A stretch of DNA of 64,000 nucleotides, taken from the NCBI GenBank assembly GCA_930367215.1, contig OV884059.1, positions 247,503,803 through 247,567,802 of the forward strand, in the 5' to 3' direction. Below the pieces are notes generated by a model. The model had not been told where the DNA came from. It saw only the letters and a program-made list of their open reading frames with translations, and searched no databases. This DNA comes from Pollenia angustigena (taxonomy: Eukaryota > Arthropoda > Insecta > Diptera > Polleniidae). Each line of letters begins with the position of its first letter. Within the stretch, counting starts at the first letter, position 1. A program made the position numbers and the translations under genes. Shown here piece by piece: positions 32,915 to 43,872 of the stretch.

Positions 32915-34215
32915 GTTCCAATTTCAAGTTTCAAGGGTTGAGATATACTTTTGTTACACTTTATTTTAATATCATTCTCCAGTATAATGGGAATTTGAAA
33001 TCAGTAGAATATTTTGAGACTTGAATAACATTTAAAAATACGTTTGAACTCAAGTTTTTTGCAGTTAAATTTTAAGGACTTGAAATTTTATTTTTGTGTG
33101 CTTATTGGGATACTAACAATTGCATTAATGTTACATGTTCTCGAATTTTGTGTTCGTTTGTACAAAAAATACAACTGTGGGAAAAACTTTCCAGTTCTTT
33201 TGTAAATATGTTGGTGAAAAACATGCAAGACATGTTGCATATTTTACCCTTACTTTAACTTTCGGTCCGACTTTTTATTTGAGAAACAACAATGTAAATA
33301 AAAAATCTGTTTACACATATTGAAAAAGCTTAAAAAGTTATTATGTTTTGCATTATTAGTTTTTCCGTAAGTCCTTTCATAATTCTGAGATATTGTCTGA
33401 GATGTTGTCCCAATCGGATTTTTTGGACTATTGTCCCAACCGGGTTTTTAATACAAATGGGACAATATGTCCCACTAGTATCGAAACTACATATGTACAA
33501 ATCTTATAAAAATGTGCCCAAAATTGGCAACCGTTACTTCTTTGATAAAATAACACAAAAAGTTCGACTGGGACAATTGCAAACGTGATTTTTTTGCTTT
33601 AAAGAACAAATCGGATCATTCAAACATTGTCTGGGATGTGTTTTCCGAATAGGACCGAAAGGGATAAGGCGTTCAAACTGCCCTGTTTTACAACTTTGGT
33701 ACTTAATTCTTTATTTGTACAACCAATGTTTTATTTTGTTTGTCATAATTCATACCGCTCATAATAAATGTATTTACACTTTAAAATCAAAAAAATTCTA
33801 TTTATTTTATAATCGTTTTAATTTTGCTAACCCATTGGTGATGTCAATATTTGTTTCCAAGCCATAATAGCGTGCAGAAACCGCTCAAATAGCTTTAAAT
33901 CGCTCATGAAGTACATTAATGATGAAAGTGTAATAGTTGTTAATAAAAGCAGCTATTTGTGTTCTATTGAAATTGCACATCATGTAACACTTCCAGTGAT
34001 TATAGGTAGCAAATGTTACATGTATATACTGTAACATATTTTTCTCAGAAAAGAAATCGCCATTAGTATTTCTTTACAATGATGATTAATCTGAATTTTT
34101 TGGTAAGTCAATTTCATGATTTTGACGATTTTTATGCAAAATTTGCCGATTTTCTAAACATTTTATCTGGCTATGAATATAACCATGGTGAAATAATTAT
34201 TCCACCATGAGTATA
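32915..34215. other. 1.3 kb without a recognised gene
   Basis: Near 33400-33480 GTCCCAATCGG, GTCCCAACCGG and ACAATATGTCCCA form a loose repeat. Otherwise no structure was recognised. It may be host non-coding DNA. Confidence 0.35.
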
Positions 34216-34223
34216 ACCAGTAA

Positions 34224-34419
34224 CAAGGCGAATTGATTAGAAGGTGAGGTCAACTCTACAACAACACTGCTTCTGTGGTCGGATTGCCAAAAATTGCTGC
34301 TTAAAATAGATTTGTCTACATAAAAAACTATGTAGTTTATATGCAAACTTTGACAAGTCGACCACCGAAAAATAATACCATATGTTGAATTGACTCCACC
34401 TTCCAGTGAATTCGCCGTG
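34224..34419. mobile_element. P-like MITE, 196 bp, TSD ACCAGTAA
   Basis: The left end is CAAGGCGAATTGATTAGAAG and the reversed right end is CACGGCGAATTCACTGGAAG. Identical 8-bp duplications ACCAGTAA are at 34216-34223 and 34420-34427. No coding capacity. Confidence 0.88.
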
Positions 34420-34938
34420 ACCAGTAATTTCCACCAACAAAATACATGTTGTTTTTGTGGAACTGAGGTTTGACTTCTGATCAGTGATGCCATAAGGATA
34501 CGAAAATACATTTTTCGTATCTTTTGATGGCTTCATGGTACGTATAATCCTGACGTTTGTCATATCTTTTGAATCTGTACGCAAAATGTACTAATAATTA
34601 TTAAGACCGATAATCGTAACCGACTCAATACTAACACAATAGCAGCTTTAATAATGATGAAAGAAAACATTAAGGTGTTTCAATACACGATCCACCCTAA
34701 TCGAGGATTACTAGTAGTGCGAAGTTGTTCTATGAACTTTTTGATATAATCGCCTTAGTATAAACGCCTTAGCAAAAATTAATTTGTTTTAATAACATCT
34801 AAAGATGGTTACATATAATTAATTTAAAAGATTGTTTACTGTTTTAAAAATTTCATACCTAATACAGTAGACGCTCACAAATTAGAGCTTTCAGTAATTC
34901 GAACGTCCAGAAATTAGAATCAGTGTTTGCAATACATT

Positions 34939-34983
34939 AAACGCTCTAAAATTCGAATTTAAAATTCTAATTTCAGAGCGTTT
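34939..34983. repeat. Hairpin AAACGCTCT ... AGAGCGTTT
   Basis: Nine-base arms enclose an A+T-rich inner part that is itself partly palindromic (AAATTCGAATTTAAAATT). It follows a pogo-like end at about 34867, so the pair may mark a small decayed Tc1/mariner-type element. Confidence 0.5.
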
Positions 34984-35335
34984 TTTTTTTTTGTTATTTG
35001 AACACAAGAACTCCGCAGTTTATTTTTATTCTGTTTGAACATAGTAAAACTAAAAAAGGGAATTACCAAATCATATATGTTTTTTCCTTTTTGAATTGTT
35101 GTGTTTTGTTGCCATTAGTTTTTTTATATTCATATTTTTAATTTAAAAAAATACAGTTAATGTATTGGACTGAATTGTTACGTTTTGTTTTCTTGTTTTT
35201 ATCAAACAAAATTGAATTAATGTGAAGTTTATAGAACACGAGCGCCTTACTCGTCCGTTCAACATACATTTAAAACAAAAACAAAATTTCGAAATTCGTA
35301 TTCGTAAATCACACGTGTGATTTTGTGGTGTTCTG

Positions 35336-35370
35336 TAAATCACACCGTTTTTGTGTTTTTCGGTGTGATT
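35336..35370. repeat. Hairpin AAATCACACCG ... CGGTGTGATTT
   Basis: Perfect 11-bp arms around a T-rich loop. AAATCACAC also occurs just upstream at about 35306. Confidence 0.6.
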
Positions 35371-36439
35371 TTAAATTGTCGAAAGCACAAGAAAATACAA
35401 AAAGTTTGTTTTACAAAATTATAGCTAATTTTTTTCAACGCTTTTTATGTTATTTTCCAACAATTTGTTTTGTTTTAACCGACTAAGCGATCTCAAATTA
35501 GTTTCAGGGTGTGTTTAAAATTTTGCAATTTTTGCGAATTTTAGCCACGACACGATAGAAGCGATTTGTTCCTGTAAGTTTTGTGATTCTTTACAGCTTT
35601 AACGATTTATAATAAATAGTAGACCCTGCTATCATGCCGCTGTTAGCAAATTTTTGCGAATTTCCGCTTATTTAGCAATTTTTAGCGAATTTTTGCCATT
35701 TCTTATAATTTCAAGTACTTTTAATCAATTTTATGGGTTTATTGAAAAATTTAAAATTTTCGCGAATTTTCGCTATTTTGCAAAATTTTTTTTCTGTTCC
35801 GACATTTTGTTTTTTTTAACCCATTTAGCAAATTCAAATAAATTTTAGGGTTTCTTACAATTACAAGCTTGCCATTTTAGCGATTTAAGCCATTTTTACC
35901 TGTAATTCTTTGCAGCTTTTACGATTTTTAATAAATAGTAGACTTTGCTTTCATGTCGCTGTTAGCAAACAAGCGATCTCTAATTCAACTAAAAAACAAA
36001 CCTGAAATCACAACGGCAGTCACAAAAGCAAACATAATATTTGTAGTGTAGTCGAATTTTCTTAATTTTAAATGATTTCTTGTAAATAAAATAGCTTATT
36101 GCATAAAAAAAATAATAAATAACACATTAAATATTTTATTTAAGTAATTTATTATGACGGTCATCTTACAATAGTTGCAAAATTAACAAAGTAATTTCAA
36201 AAAGTTGTTTACGTAGCTGAACGTTTTGAAATCACAAAATAATATGCCCAGAACACCATTCTTGTGATTTCAAATTCTTAAATATAAAATAAAAATGTTA
36301 TGTTTAACGTTAAAAACGGATTTAAAATTTTTTTTTCAAAATGTATCTTTTTGGGAAAAAGTTTATTATTTTGGAAACAAATATGTATCTTTCTCGAAAT
36401 TTCACTGGCAACACTGCTTCTGGTACAAATATGTACATA

Positions 36440-37162
36440 CAGTGAAACTTCGATATTACAAACTTCGTTATAACGAAAAACTCAATATAACGAATTTTTA
36501 GCTGAGTCCCTTGAAAAAACATTTTAATTGCAAAGTTTTTCATACAAAACTGCTCTATAGCTATGACGAAAAAATTCTGAGCTATAAAGCCTCTATATAG
36601 CGAAGTATTTTTCAAAAAGCCTCTATACAACGAAATTATAATTGAGAAATGCATACATATGTAAAACATTTTAAGTGTGTAAGTCATTAAAGGCCCAAAT
36701 GCACTTGTCAAATGCTTGTCCAGCCCGCGAATTCATCGTGTACGTGTGCTTGACGTTATATTCGCCGTCATATCTAAATTATTTGATTTTCCATCCAGCC
36801 TCGTCGGTGCGACACATACAAACATATTTTCACTAATACTACCACAATGCTTGATAAGTATTTTGATCAATGTATTTGGGCCTTAAAATCCCGTTATCAA
36901 AAGCCTCTACATAACGAAGTCTTGAACTATAGCCTCCATACAACGAAGTTAGAATAAAGCAAAATTAAATTTTAAGCAAAACGGAGAAGTCCCTTAAATA
37001 AAATAGAATTTGGACAAAAAAAAACTGTAGTTATAACGAATTTTTTCGTATTTCTTTAAATTTCGCTATACCAAGGTTTCACAATGAATATGTATAACGA
37101 AAAAGTACCTCTAACGAAGTGTTTTTCGATCCCCCTAGATTCGTTATATCGAAGTTTCACTG
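36440..37162. mobile_element. Pogo-like Tc1/mariner MITE, 723 bp, TSD TA
   Basis: The left end is CAGTGAAACTTCGATATTAC and the reversed right end is CAGTGAAACTTCGATATAAC, with TA at 36438-36439 and 37163-37164. CAGTG ends and a TA duplication fit pogo-type elements. TATAACGAA, TACAACGAA and similar units recur more than ten times throughout, which is unusual density. A Harbinger-like MITE is nested at 36691-36883. Confidence 0.85.
36691..36883. mobile_element. Harbinger-like MITE, 193 bp, TSD TAA, nested
   Basis: The left end is AGGCCCAAATGCACTTGTCA and the reversed right end is AGGCCCAAATACATTGATCA. TAA flanks both sides (36688-36690 and 36884-36886). It lies inside the pogo-like element and is therefore younger. 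Confidence 0.85.
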
Positions 37163-37168
37163 TATAAC

Positions 37169-37199
37169 CAAGTCGAAAATAAATTTTAAATTCGCCTTG
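37169..37199. mobile_element. P-type excision footprint, 31 bp
   Basis: CAAGTCGAAAATAAAT joins directly to TTTAAATTCGCCTTG, 16 and 15 nt from opposite ends of the CAAGGCGAATT family. The flanks do not form a clear 8-bp duplication. The left flank was altered by the pogo-like element next door. Confidence 0.55.
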
Positions 37200-37277
37200 A
37201 ATTTACCTAGATAGATTTGTTTTTGTAAAATCAGCTACTACATAATTTTCTTTACTGGAAGAATGGAAATTGTTTAC

Positions 37278-37296
37278 CAAGGTAAAATTCGCCTTG
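37278..37296. mobile_element. P-type excision footprint, 19 bp, TSD TTGTTTAC
   Basis: CAAGGTAAAATTCGCCTTG is all that remains between two identical 8-bp copies of TTGTTTAC (37270-37277 and 37297-37304). The two outermost ends of a CAAGGCGAATT element are joined with the interior lost, while both target copies are kept. Confidence 0.75.
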
Positions 37297-37477
37297 TTGT
37301 TTACCTTTTTGGTGGAAGATTTTGTTAAACTCACTGTTGCCAATCTGTCGGTTTCCCGCGATTATATTTTGACGGTTAGCGGAAAATCTAGTGGTTTTTT
37401 AATATCATTAGAATTTTGTGTATTTGAAATAAGAGATTTATTTTTTTTTTTTTTTAATTAAAGTTATAAATTATTCA

Positions 37478-37550
37478 CTAACACAACGGGAACTAATTAA
37501 TGGACCCACGTGAGCTGCGCTTGATCACGGCTGCCAATGGAACCTAACCT
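37478..37550 (+). mobile_element. 73-bp LINE 3' tail with 12-bp TSD
   Basis: TGGACCCACGTGAGCTGC, CACGGCTGCCAATGG and AACCTAACCT match the 3' UTR end of the LINE at 61466-61837 read on the minus strand. Perfect 12-bp duplications ATAAATTATTCA lie at 37466-37477 and 37551-37562. This is an extreme 5' truncation from target-primed reverse transcription. Confidence 0.85.
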
Positions 37551-37562
37551 ATAAATTATTCA

Positions 37563-38460
37563 AGATTTTGTTACTTTTGAAGTTTTTTGTTAACTGAAAT
37601 TTGATAAGACTGACTTTACAGGTCGGCATAACATTACTAAAGTCGGAAGAAAGGACTAAGTTTGTTACTTTACCGTAGTGAATTCAAATCTTTTCACAAA
37701 TTGATTCTATTACGTCTAGGTTTTTTATACTGTTACATTTCATCATTGTTTGAAAACTATGTGTCCAATTTTGATATAGGTAATATAATAATATTCGTAA
37801 AATACTTTGTTTTTCGATAAAGGATGAAAATTTTAAATTTTTGTATAAAGTGTTGAAAAAAAATAGTACATACTAAGTTTGCATTTAAAAGAAGTGATCG
37901 CCACTTATTTCTGAATAACTCCGAATCAGTTGAAATGATAAAAAAATGTTGCTTGTATGACTTAGAGGAAATGTATCATCATTACCAATTCTAGATTAAT
38001 GTGCACTTAATTTTTTTAGATTTGGCTGTGATGCTAAAAATTTTAGACCAAAAGGCGGGACAATTCTATCGAACTCTCGTTAGATCCAAGCAATACAAAT
38101 CCCTTAATTTCATCTAATTAAACATCTTTTGTTGCTTAAAACGGCATTTTTTGGAAAAATTAAAGTAAACCTTATCAACTTTTATGCACTTTTAAAAAAG
38201 AAAAAATTTACCGTTCCCAGGACAAAAAAAGTCCGGGAAATAAAAAACCAGGCCATATAATTTAAATCGAAATCACCCTGTATCTAGGTTGGTAAAAACA
38301 TTTTGCAAAATTTAGTTTATAAAATTTAACAAACGCTTATTAAATAAAATTTGCATATACCCACAATTTGTTTTGTAAACCTTTATTAGATTTAATATAT
38401 TTTGGTGAATACAGTAGCTGAAACTGACAAATGCTCTGTAGCGCAACAAAGTTCAAAATT
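37563..38460. other. No gene recognised
   Basis: A+T-rich sequence without a recognised repeat or frame. Confidence 0.3.
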
Positions 38461-38464
38461 TTAT

Positions 38465-38595
38465 TGTTGTTTTGTGATACGAACTGTCAAACAGCATAGG
38501 GTTGATAACAGACAAACAAGACATAAGATAAAGACAAAAAACTTGTTTACTTGTTAACAATACAACATTGACAGTTTGTATCACAAAACAAGCAA
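38465..38595. repeat. Inverted repeat, about 25-bp arms
   Basis: GTTTTGTGATACGAACTGTC at the left is mirrored by GACAGTTTGTATCACAAAAC at the right, one difference apart, around about 90 bp. It may be a small MITE; no target duplication is clear. Confidence 0.6.
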
Positions 38596-38599
38596 ATTA

Positions 38600-40588
38600 A
38601 AAATAAACAGCTGGCTTTCCGAGACTACCTGCTTTAAATATACCTTGGCAACGACAATCCCAACTACGTACTCTATTGACACTACTTTGACACTGCCGTT
38701 TTACTTTTTGACAGCTTGCAGCGCTATTCGTAACGTTGTACTACAGCGACTAGTCTGTTACCCACTTAAGATTTTAGCGATATTTTTTAAATTTAGCGGT
38801 TTTTGACAGGCGATGAAGTCAAAACGTTGGCAGCAATGGTTAAACTAGAACCAGTTGTGTTTTAAATTTCGTGGAAATCAGTTGTTTAGAAATAGATGAT
38901 CGGTGTTACCGAAAATAAAAATTAAAAAATCTTCAAAAAAAAGAAGAAAGAAAGAAATTAAACATTTTTGAGTAAAAAGAGAAATAAATTCCAAGAAATA
39001 GAAACAATGGAAGAAGAGTATTAAAAAAGTAATAATGGAAGTCGTGAGGCAAAAACAAAGAATAATGAATACGCAACCAAAAAAAATAGATTCGTAAATT
39101 TTAGTTTCTTTGTTCGTTCGACGAAGTAAAACGACGTATATTAAAGACGTTTTATTAGAAAAAAATTGGTAAATAAAAAATAATCAACTTGCAAATATTA
39201 ATTTAAAAGTTATTTGTGGTGTAAATTACAAAAGTTGTGTCACATAAAAAAGGATATCGAAATGAGACGCAATTTATTTTAAAGTTATTCGATCTCAAAT
39301 GAGAAACACAATTACTAAATTAAGTTTGTAGGTATAAAAAAAATTAATTTCTAGGTATTTTAACTTGAAAAATTCAAACAAAAGAATCTTTTTAAAAACT
39401 AATTTGTCCAGTTATGTACATAAAACTAAAATAAACAAAAATCTACAATCATTTGATTATCTTTTACTTGAAAAAATATAATATAAATGGAATATTTCGC
39501 CCCTTATTTCATCACTTTTGACTTTGGCCAAGAACAACAACTGCTGCAAAAACAATACATATATATACAAAAAATAGAAATCTAAAAAAAACAAGTGCTA
39601 AAACAGAGCAAGAAAAATATTGTATATCTAATAGCTACAAATCCAAACACTGTTTAAAGCAGAAACGAAAACAAAGGCGAAATAAATAAATAAATAAACA
39701 TTGTCATCTTCGTTCAAACATATGATTATTGTTATGTTTCTCTCTGACATTGTACTATGATGATGTTTTTTTGTTGACTAATTTCGACTATCTCAATGTA
39801 TTAGTTTTTTGTTTTGATAGCATCTACAATATACATATGTACGTCCACACATAGATAAATCCAAACATATGTATATAAGTTATACATATACATACATATA
39901 TCTACATCCAATAACAAATTTGTATTTACATATAGGTATATTTAAATTTGTACTAACATACATAAATATGTTTATGTATACATCTTCAGTAAATATGTAA
40001 GTATATCCATACATACATCCCAATTTCCGTCAACTGGTAAAAAGTGCGTTTGTTCATATTAAATTCCAGACGTCTAAAACTATGTTCTCATAATTACAAC
40101 TCAATGAATATCAATCTAAGTTCCGGTTAAAAAAAATTAAATACCTAATCTCTTGAAAAATAGGTTTTATTAAATACAACTCAAATTTGACGATACATAT
40201 GTTATTGAATTCGATTAAAAAATTTGAACTAGGTACCTATCATAATATACATAAATTAAATTTTTCATAAATAGAATGTGGGCATTATTTAATTTTTATA
40301 CATTATTTTTATTTTACCTACCTATTTAACATTTTTTGAATTTGCTTCTAAACGAAGGTTAAATTTAAATTTATAAAGCTTTTTTGGAATAGTCCTATTC
40401 CCTCAATAATTCACACTTTGCTTTAGCCAACCTTTGGTAACCATTGCAATCAGCATGACCATATTAGCACACCTATTTAGAGCCAAAATTAGCAATTTTT
40501 TTTTGTTGATTTAGCTGCAAAATTTAATATTTCGCAGTTAGAATTTTCATTTTTTGTTTTAAATTTTCTAGCATTTTTATGATACATA
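38600..40588. other. 2-kb region without repeats; possible host DNA
   Basis: This is the longest part of the window in which I see no mobile element. It is A-rich, with CATACATA-type microsatellite near 39830-40015. One small ORF at 39487-39585 (MEYFAPYFITFDFGQEQQLL plus 12 residues) is the only coding hint. It could be a 5' leader or intron of a host gene, but nothing proves it. Confidence 0.35.
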
Positions 40589-41212
40589 CCCAACAAACAC
40601 AAAGTCAAACCTTTGATATGAAATGTCTTTATCATTTGACTTCAAACACAATTCTCAAACGTTTTTCAAATGTTTGATTTTAACATTTAAATTCAAATTG
40701 ATAATGATTTGAAAATAAACATTTGACATCAAATGTTTTATCAATTTGATGTGAAATTGGTATCAAATGTTAAATTCAATCCAAAACTAAACTTGGCAAT
40801 ACTTAAGCGAAATATAAATGTAAACATTAAAAATGGCGATTAGAGTCACATTTTCTACTTCGTGGTTAAATGTATTTTTCAAGTGAACAATTTATTTATT
40901 GTGAAAAATAAAAAATTATTTGTGAGTATGTAATTACAAGGATTAAAAATAAGAATTAAGAAAAATAACACGGGAAAGTGAAAGTGAAGAAATTTAAAGT
41001 TTGTTGTATGTATTAAAATCCACATTTGAAAAACATTTGAAAATTACATTTAAAAGCTAGTTGAAAATAAAGGCATTTTTCAATTTGAAAATAATTTCCC
41101 CTTTTTGTTGAGAACGCTATGATTTTCAAATCATTATCAAACGATTGTCGTTTGAGAAAACGTTTGATTTCAAATCATTATCAATTTGAAATCAAACCTC
41201 CGTGTTTGTTGG
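40589..41212. mobile_element. CCAACAAACAC-ended element, 624 bp, TTTGA-rich
   Basis: The left end CCAACAAACAC is mirrored by GTGTTTGTTGG. Both subterminal regions are packed with CATTTGA, TTTGAAATCAAAC and AAATCATTATCAATTTG units in both orientations, while the middle has few. Subterminal repeat clusters of this kind suggest transposase-binding sites. No target duplication was settled. The ends resemble CCCAGCAAACAA inside 45831-46801. Confidence 0.65.
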
Positions 41213-41850
41213 ATATTCACAATTTTTCAAAATATAATGTATGTAGGTGTGCAATTTTCATTATGTTAGAATTTTCCCGTTTAACCATTGCAATTATAGG
41301 TGCGTTCGAGAACACAAAAGTGTTTACTATTGTTTTGATCAACTTTACTGCGTTTTGCTAAATTGCGTTCGCTTACACAAAATATCATAAATGCGAACAC
41401 AAATTGACAGCGTTATGTGACAGTTCTAGACTGAGTATTTTCATAAGTATTTTAATGCAGAATTGTAAAACAAAAAACAGAGGTAGGTATGTTTCAAAAA
41501 AATAAACAAGCAAAAGTAAACTGACAACAAGCATACAAATTGTGAAAAAATTGTTTAATAAAAGAAAAGTTAAAATAAAAATAAAACCAAAACAAAATAA
41601 ATAAATAATAAATACCTCAAAATGTATTAACAAAGGGATCTCAGTACTACAACAATGAAACAATAAAAAAACAACAGGCATTAAGACGGCAAGTGTCAAA
41701 ATGCCTTATAAAAAAAGTAAATAAACAAAAAAATGACGACAAACGTCACACACGAAGAAAATCCCTGCAAACAGCTGCGCTTGTGAGGTCACTTTATTAG
41801 TACATTTTGAAATACCTATTTAATTATTAAACTTGTTTGCGAAGCATTTA
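41213..41850. other. Mostly unrecognised; one stretch matches 63330-63440
   Basis: GTACTACAACAATGAAACAAT, ACAACAGGCATT and GTCACTTTATTAGTACATTTTG (41640-41810) follow the reversed order of 63330-63440. Both may be decayed CAAGGCGAATT-family members. The rest is unassigned. Confidence 0.35.
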
Positions 41851-41991
41851 CATGGGGTCTTCACCTGACAATTTTTTGTCATACCAAACGTCAAAGTCCA
41901 TATAAAAAAAACTTTAAAATTTTTGTCAGCGTTTTTTTACATGAAGTTTGACGTTTGGTGTGACAAAAAATTGTTAGGTGAAGACCCTATG
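41851..41991. mobile_element. Harbinger-like hairpin MITE, 141 bp, TSD TTA
   Basis: CATGGGGTCTTCACCTGACA opens an inverted repeat of about 45 bp that also includes TTTTTTGTCAYACCAAACGT. TTA is on both sides (41848-41850 and 41992-41994). Confidence 0.85.
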
Positions 41992-42007
41992 TTATACAGC
42001 ATACAGC

Positions 42008-42232
42008 CAAGACGAATTCATCCCAGGTAATCTCGGTACTACAACAAGAACAACTCGTACAAAAACCACAAGCAATTTGTTTTTGTAAAATCATTGTACA
42101 ATGTCAAAAACAGAAATAAAACAAAACAGAAACAAAGATAATAAAAGAGAATAAACAAAAGTTTGACATTCAACAGTGATTTTAGCTAATATCAGCAGGG
42201 CTTTTAAGACCACCTGTAATAAATTCGCCTTG
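42008..42232. mobile_element. P-like MITE, 225 bp, TSD CATACAGC
   Basis: The left end is CAAGACGAATTCATCCCAGG and the reversed right end is CAAGGCGAATTTATTACAGG. Identical 8-bp duplications CATACAGC lie at 42000-42007 and 42233-42240. It is the inverted twin of 15971-16180, sharing most of its interior. Confidence 0.92.
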
Positions 42233-42424
42233 CATACAGCTAAATACCAACTTTTGAAACCTTTTTTTTATGTCAGTTTTTTAGAGTTGTAAAATTGTGA
42301 ATAATTTCGGTACTTGTTTTTAAAGTACCCAAATATGTTCTTTTGATAAGCAAATTAGCAAAATAATATAAATTAAAAAACAATTAATATAAAAGATTTC
42401 CTAAACTGTTCGTGTTATAAAAAG

Positions 42425-43092
42425 CATAGTTGGGGGTAGTGCACTAAATATTGATTTAAATCAGCAGTGCACTTTCACTAAATAAAACTGCAAAAAAATA
42501 GTTTGCACTCTTTTTTACCAGCTTTAGTGATGATTGCTATTTTTTTAACTACCACTAAAAAAATTTAGTGATAGTGCAAATTTTTTCACTATCACTAAAC
42601 GCAGATTGACTGCAAAAATCTGCACTCAAATCAAATAGTGCAAAATTTGAACATGCAATAAAAAAAGCTGCATACAAATATTGTGTCCCTAAAATTTAAA
42701 AAATGTAACTTTTTATGTGCATGGTTTTTGATTTCTTTTGAGGATATGCATATGTAAAGAACATTAAGCAAAATAAAATTTTGTCAAAAACGGTATATTT
42801 ATTGGCTTTTATCATGAAAAAACAAGTTTTTAATTTTAAAATTAGTGCAAAAATTTAAGTTGCACTCAAATGAGTGAAGAAAAAAAAAGTTGCAATAAGC
42901 TGATGATTGCTTTTTTTTAAATCAAACTATTTTTTTTGAGTGCAAAATTTTTGAACATCACTATCTCTCATGTTTAGTGAGGCTGCAAATTTCCAATTCA
43001 TCACCCAACATCAACAAAATGATTGCAATATTTTTGCACTATCACTAACTGTGAGTTGAAACTGCAAAATGAGTGCACTACCCCCATCTATG
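42425..43092. mobile_element. CATAGWTGGGGG-ended element, 668 bp, TSD ATAAAAAG
   Basis: The left end is CATAGTTGGGGGTAGTGCAC and the reversed right end is CATAGATGGGGGTAGTGCAC, 20 of 21 positions matching. Identical 8-bp duplications ATAAAAAG lie at 42417-42424 and 43093-43100. The inside is dense in TAGTGCAAA, TTTGCACT and CACTATCACTAA motifs. The 8-bp duplication allows hAT or P superfamily. No coding capacity. Confidence 0.85.
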
Positions 43093-43270
43093 ATAAAAAG
43101 TATTTTATCGAGTACCGATAATAAAATTAGTAAAGTAGCCAAAAGTGTAAAAAATTTCAACACTACATGTATTTGCAATCAGCAGTTCCCTATACATATA
43201 GGTATTACGAATTTTTACAAGTTTTCCGACGTAAGCCAAGATATCGCCGACGAAATAATTTGGGAATTTA

Positions 43271-43442
43271 ACCCTTTGTTTCCACATGCAAGTAATTAAT
43301 TGCACGTTGTGTATATGTATTATCAACGAAAAATCGAGGAAACAGCCGATTGGCTGAAAGTACAAAATTTGTGTGAATGGTAGTGAAAAAGTGTGAGTGT
43401 ATTGAGTTTTTCGAACTTGTACTTGAATGTGGAAACGGGGGG
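43271..43442. mobile_element. Harbinger-like MITE, 172 bp, TSD TTA
   Basis: It starts ACCCTTTGTTTCCACATGCA and ends TTGAATGTGGAAACGGGGGG, with TTA on both sides. Inner GTGAGTGTATTGAGTTTTTC, GAACTTG and TTATCAACGAAAAA are shared, inverted, with 48171-49176, of which it looks like a deletion derivative. Confidence 0.75.
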
Positions 43443-43516
43443 TTAAAACCGGAAAACCAAAATACCTAATTTATGCAAATTTGCAGAATAAGAACAAAAA
43501 GTTAGAGTCGAATTTA

Positions 43517-43869
43517 AGCCTAGATTACACTATCTCATAAGTCTTACGTATTCCATAATACTTTGTCAGATAGAAATCAAATGAGTTTTGTTGCGACTGT
43601 CAAAAAATCTAATGTAACATGACAGTTTGTGTTCACACCATCACACAAAGTATAAACACTTACACATGAAATAAAATGCAACCCTGATCCAATGAAAAGT
43701 ATTATTGTTTAGAAATTTTTCAAAAAACGATGAAGTCGTATGGGATGTCAAACTTTTTTCATAATACTTGCCATTTTTGTGACACATTGCATTCACACTA
43801 TCACACTTTGTCATTTTACTTGAGTTTTTGACATGTATTAATACAAAGTATAATAGTGTAATCTAGCCT
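43517..43869. mobile_element. Harbinger-like MITE, 353 bp, TSD TTA
   Basis: The left end is AGCCTAGATTACACTAT and the reversed right end is AGGCTAGATTACACTAT. TTA flanks it at 43514-43516 and 43870-43872. A degenerate inverted relative lies at 16889-17170. Confidence 0.8.
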
Positions 43870-43872
43870 TTA

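Larger units (their letters stand above)
34482..36416. mobile_element. hAT element, 1935 bp, TSD CTTCTGRT
   Basis: The left end is CAGTGATGCCATAAGGATAC. The right end, CACTGGCAACACTG preceded by GTATCTTTCTCGAAA, matches the family at 15605-15905. The flanks CTTCTGAT (34474-34481) and CTTCTGGT (36417-36424) match at 7 of 8. Inside are a pogo-like end (CAGTAGACGCTC, about 34867), hairpins at 34939-34983 and 35336-35370, and a direct repeat (ATAAATAGTAGAC, about 35612 and 35930). No transposase frame is visible. Confidence 0.8.

Noticed and set aside
34197..34584. Two minus-strand frames of 104 and 115 codons
   Set aside because: They span the P-like MITE at 34224 and the left end of the hAT at 34482. 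No codon or domain signal.
36322..36711. A 129-codon minus-strand open frame
   Set aside because: It crosses the end of a hAT, the pogo-like element and the edge of its nested MITE, so it is not a gene.
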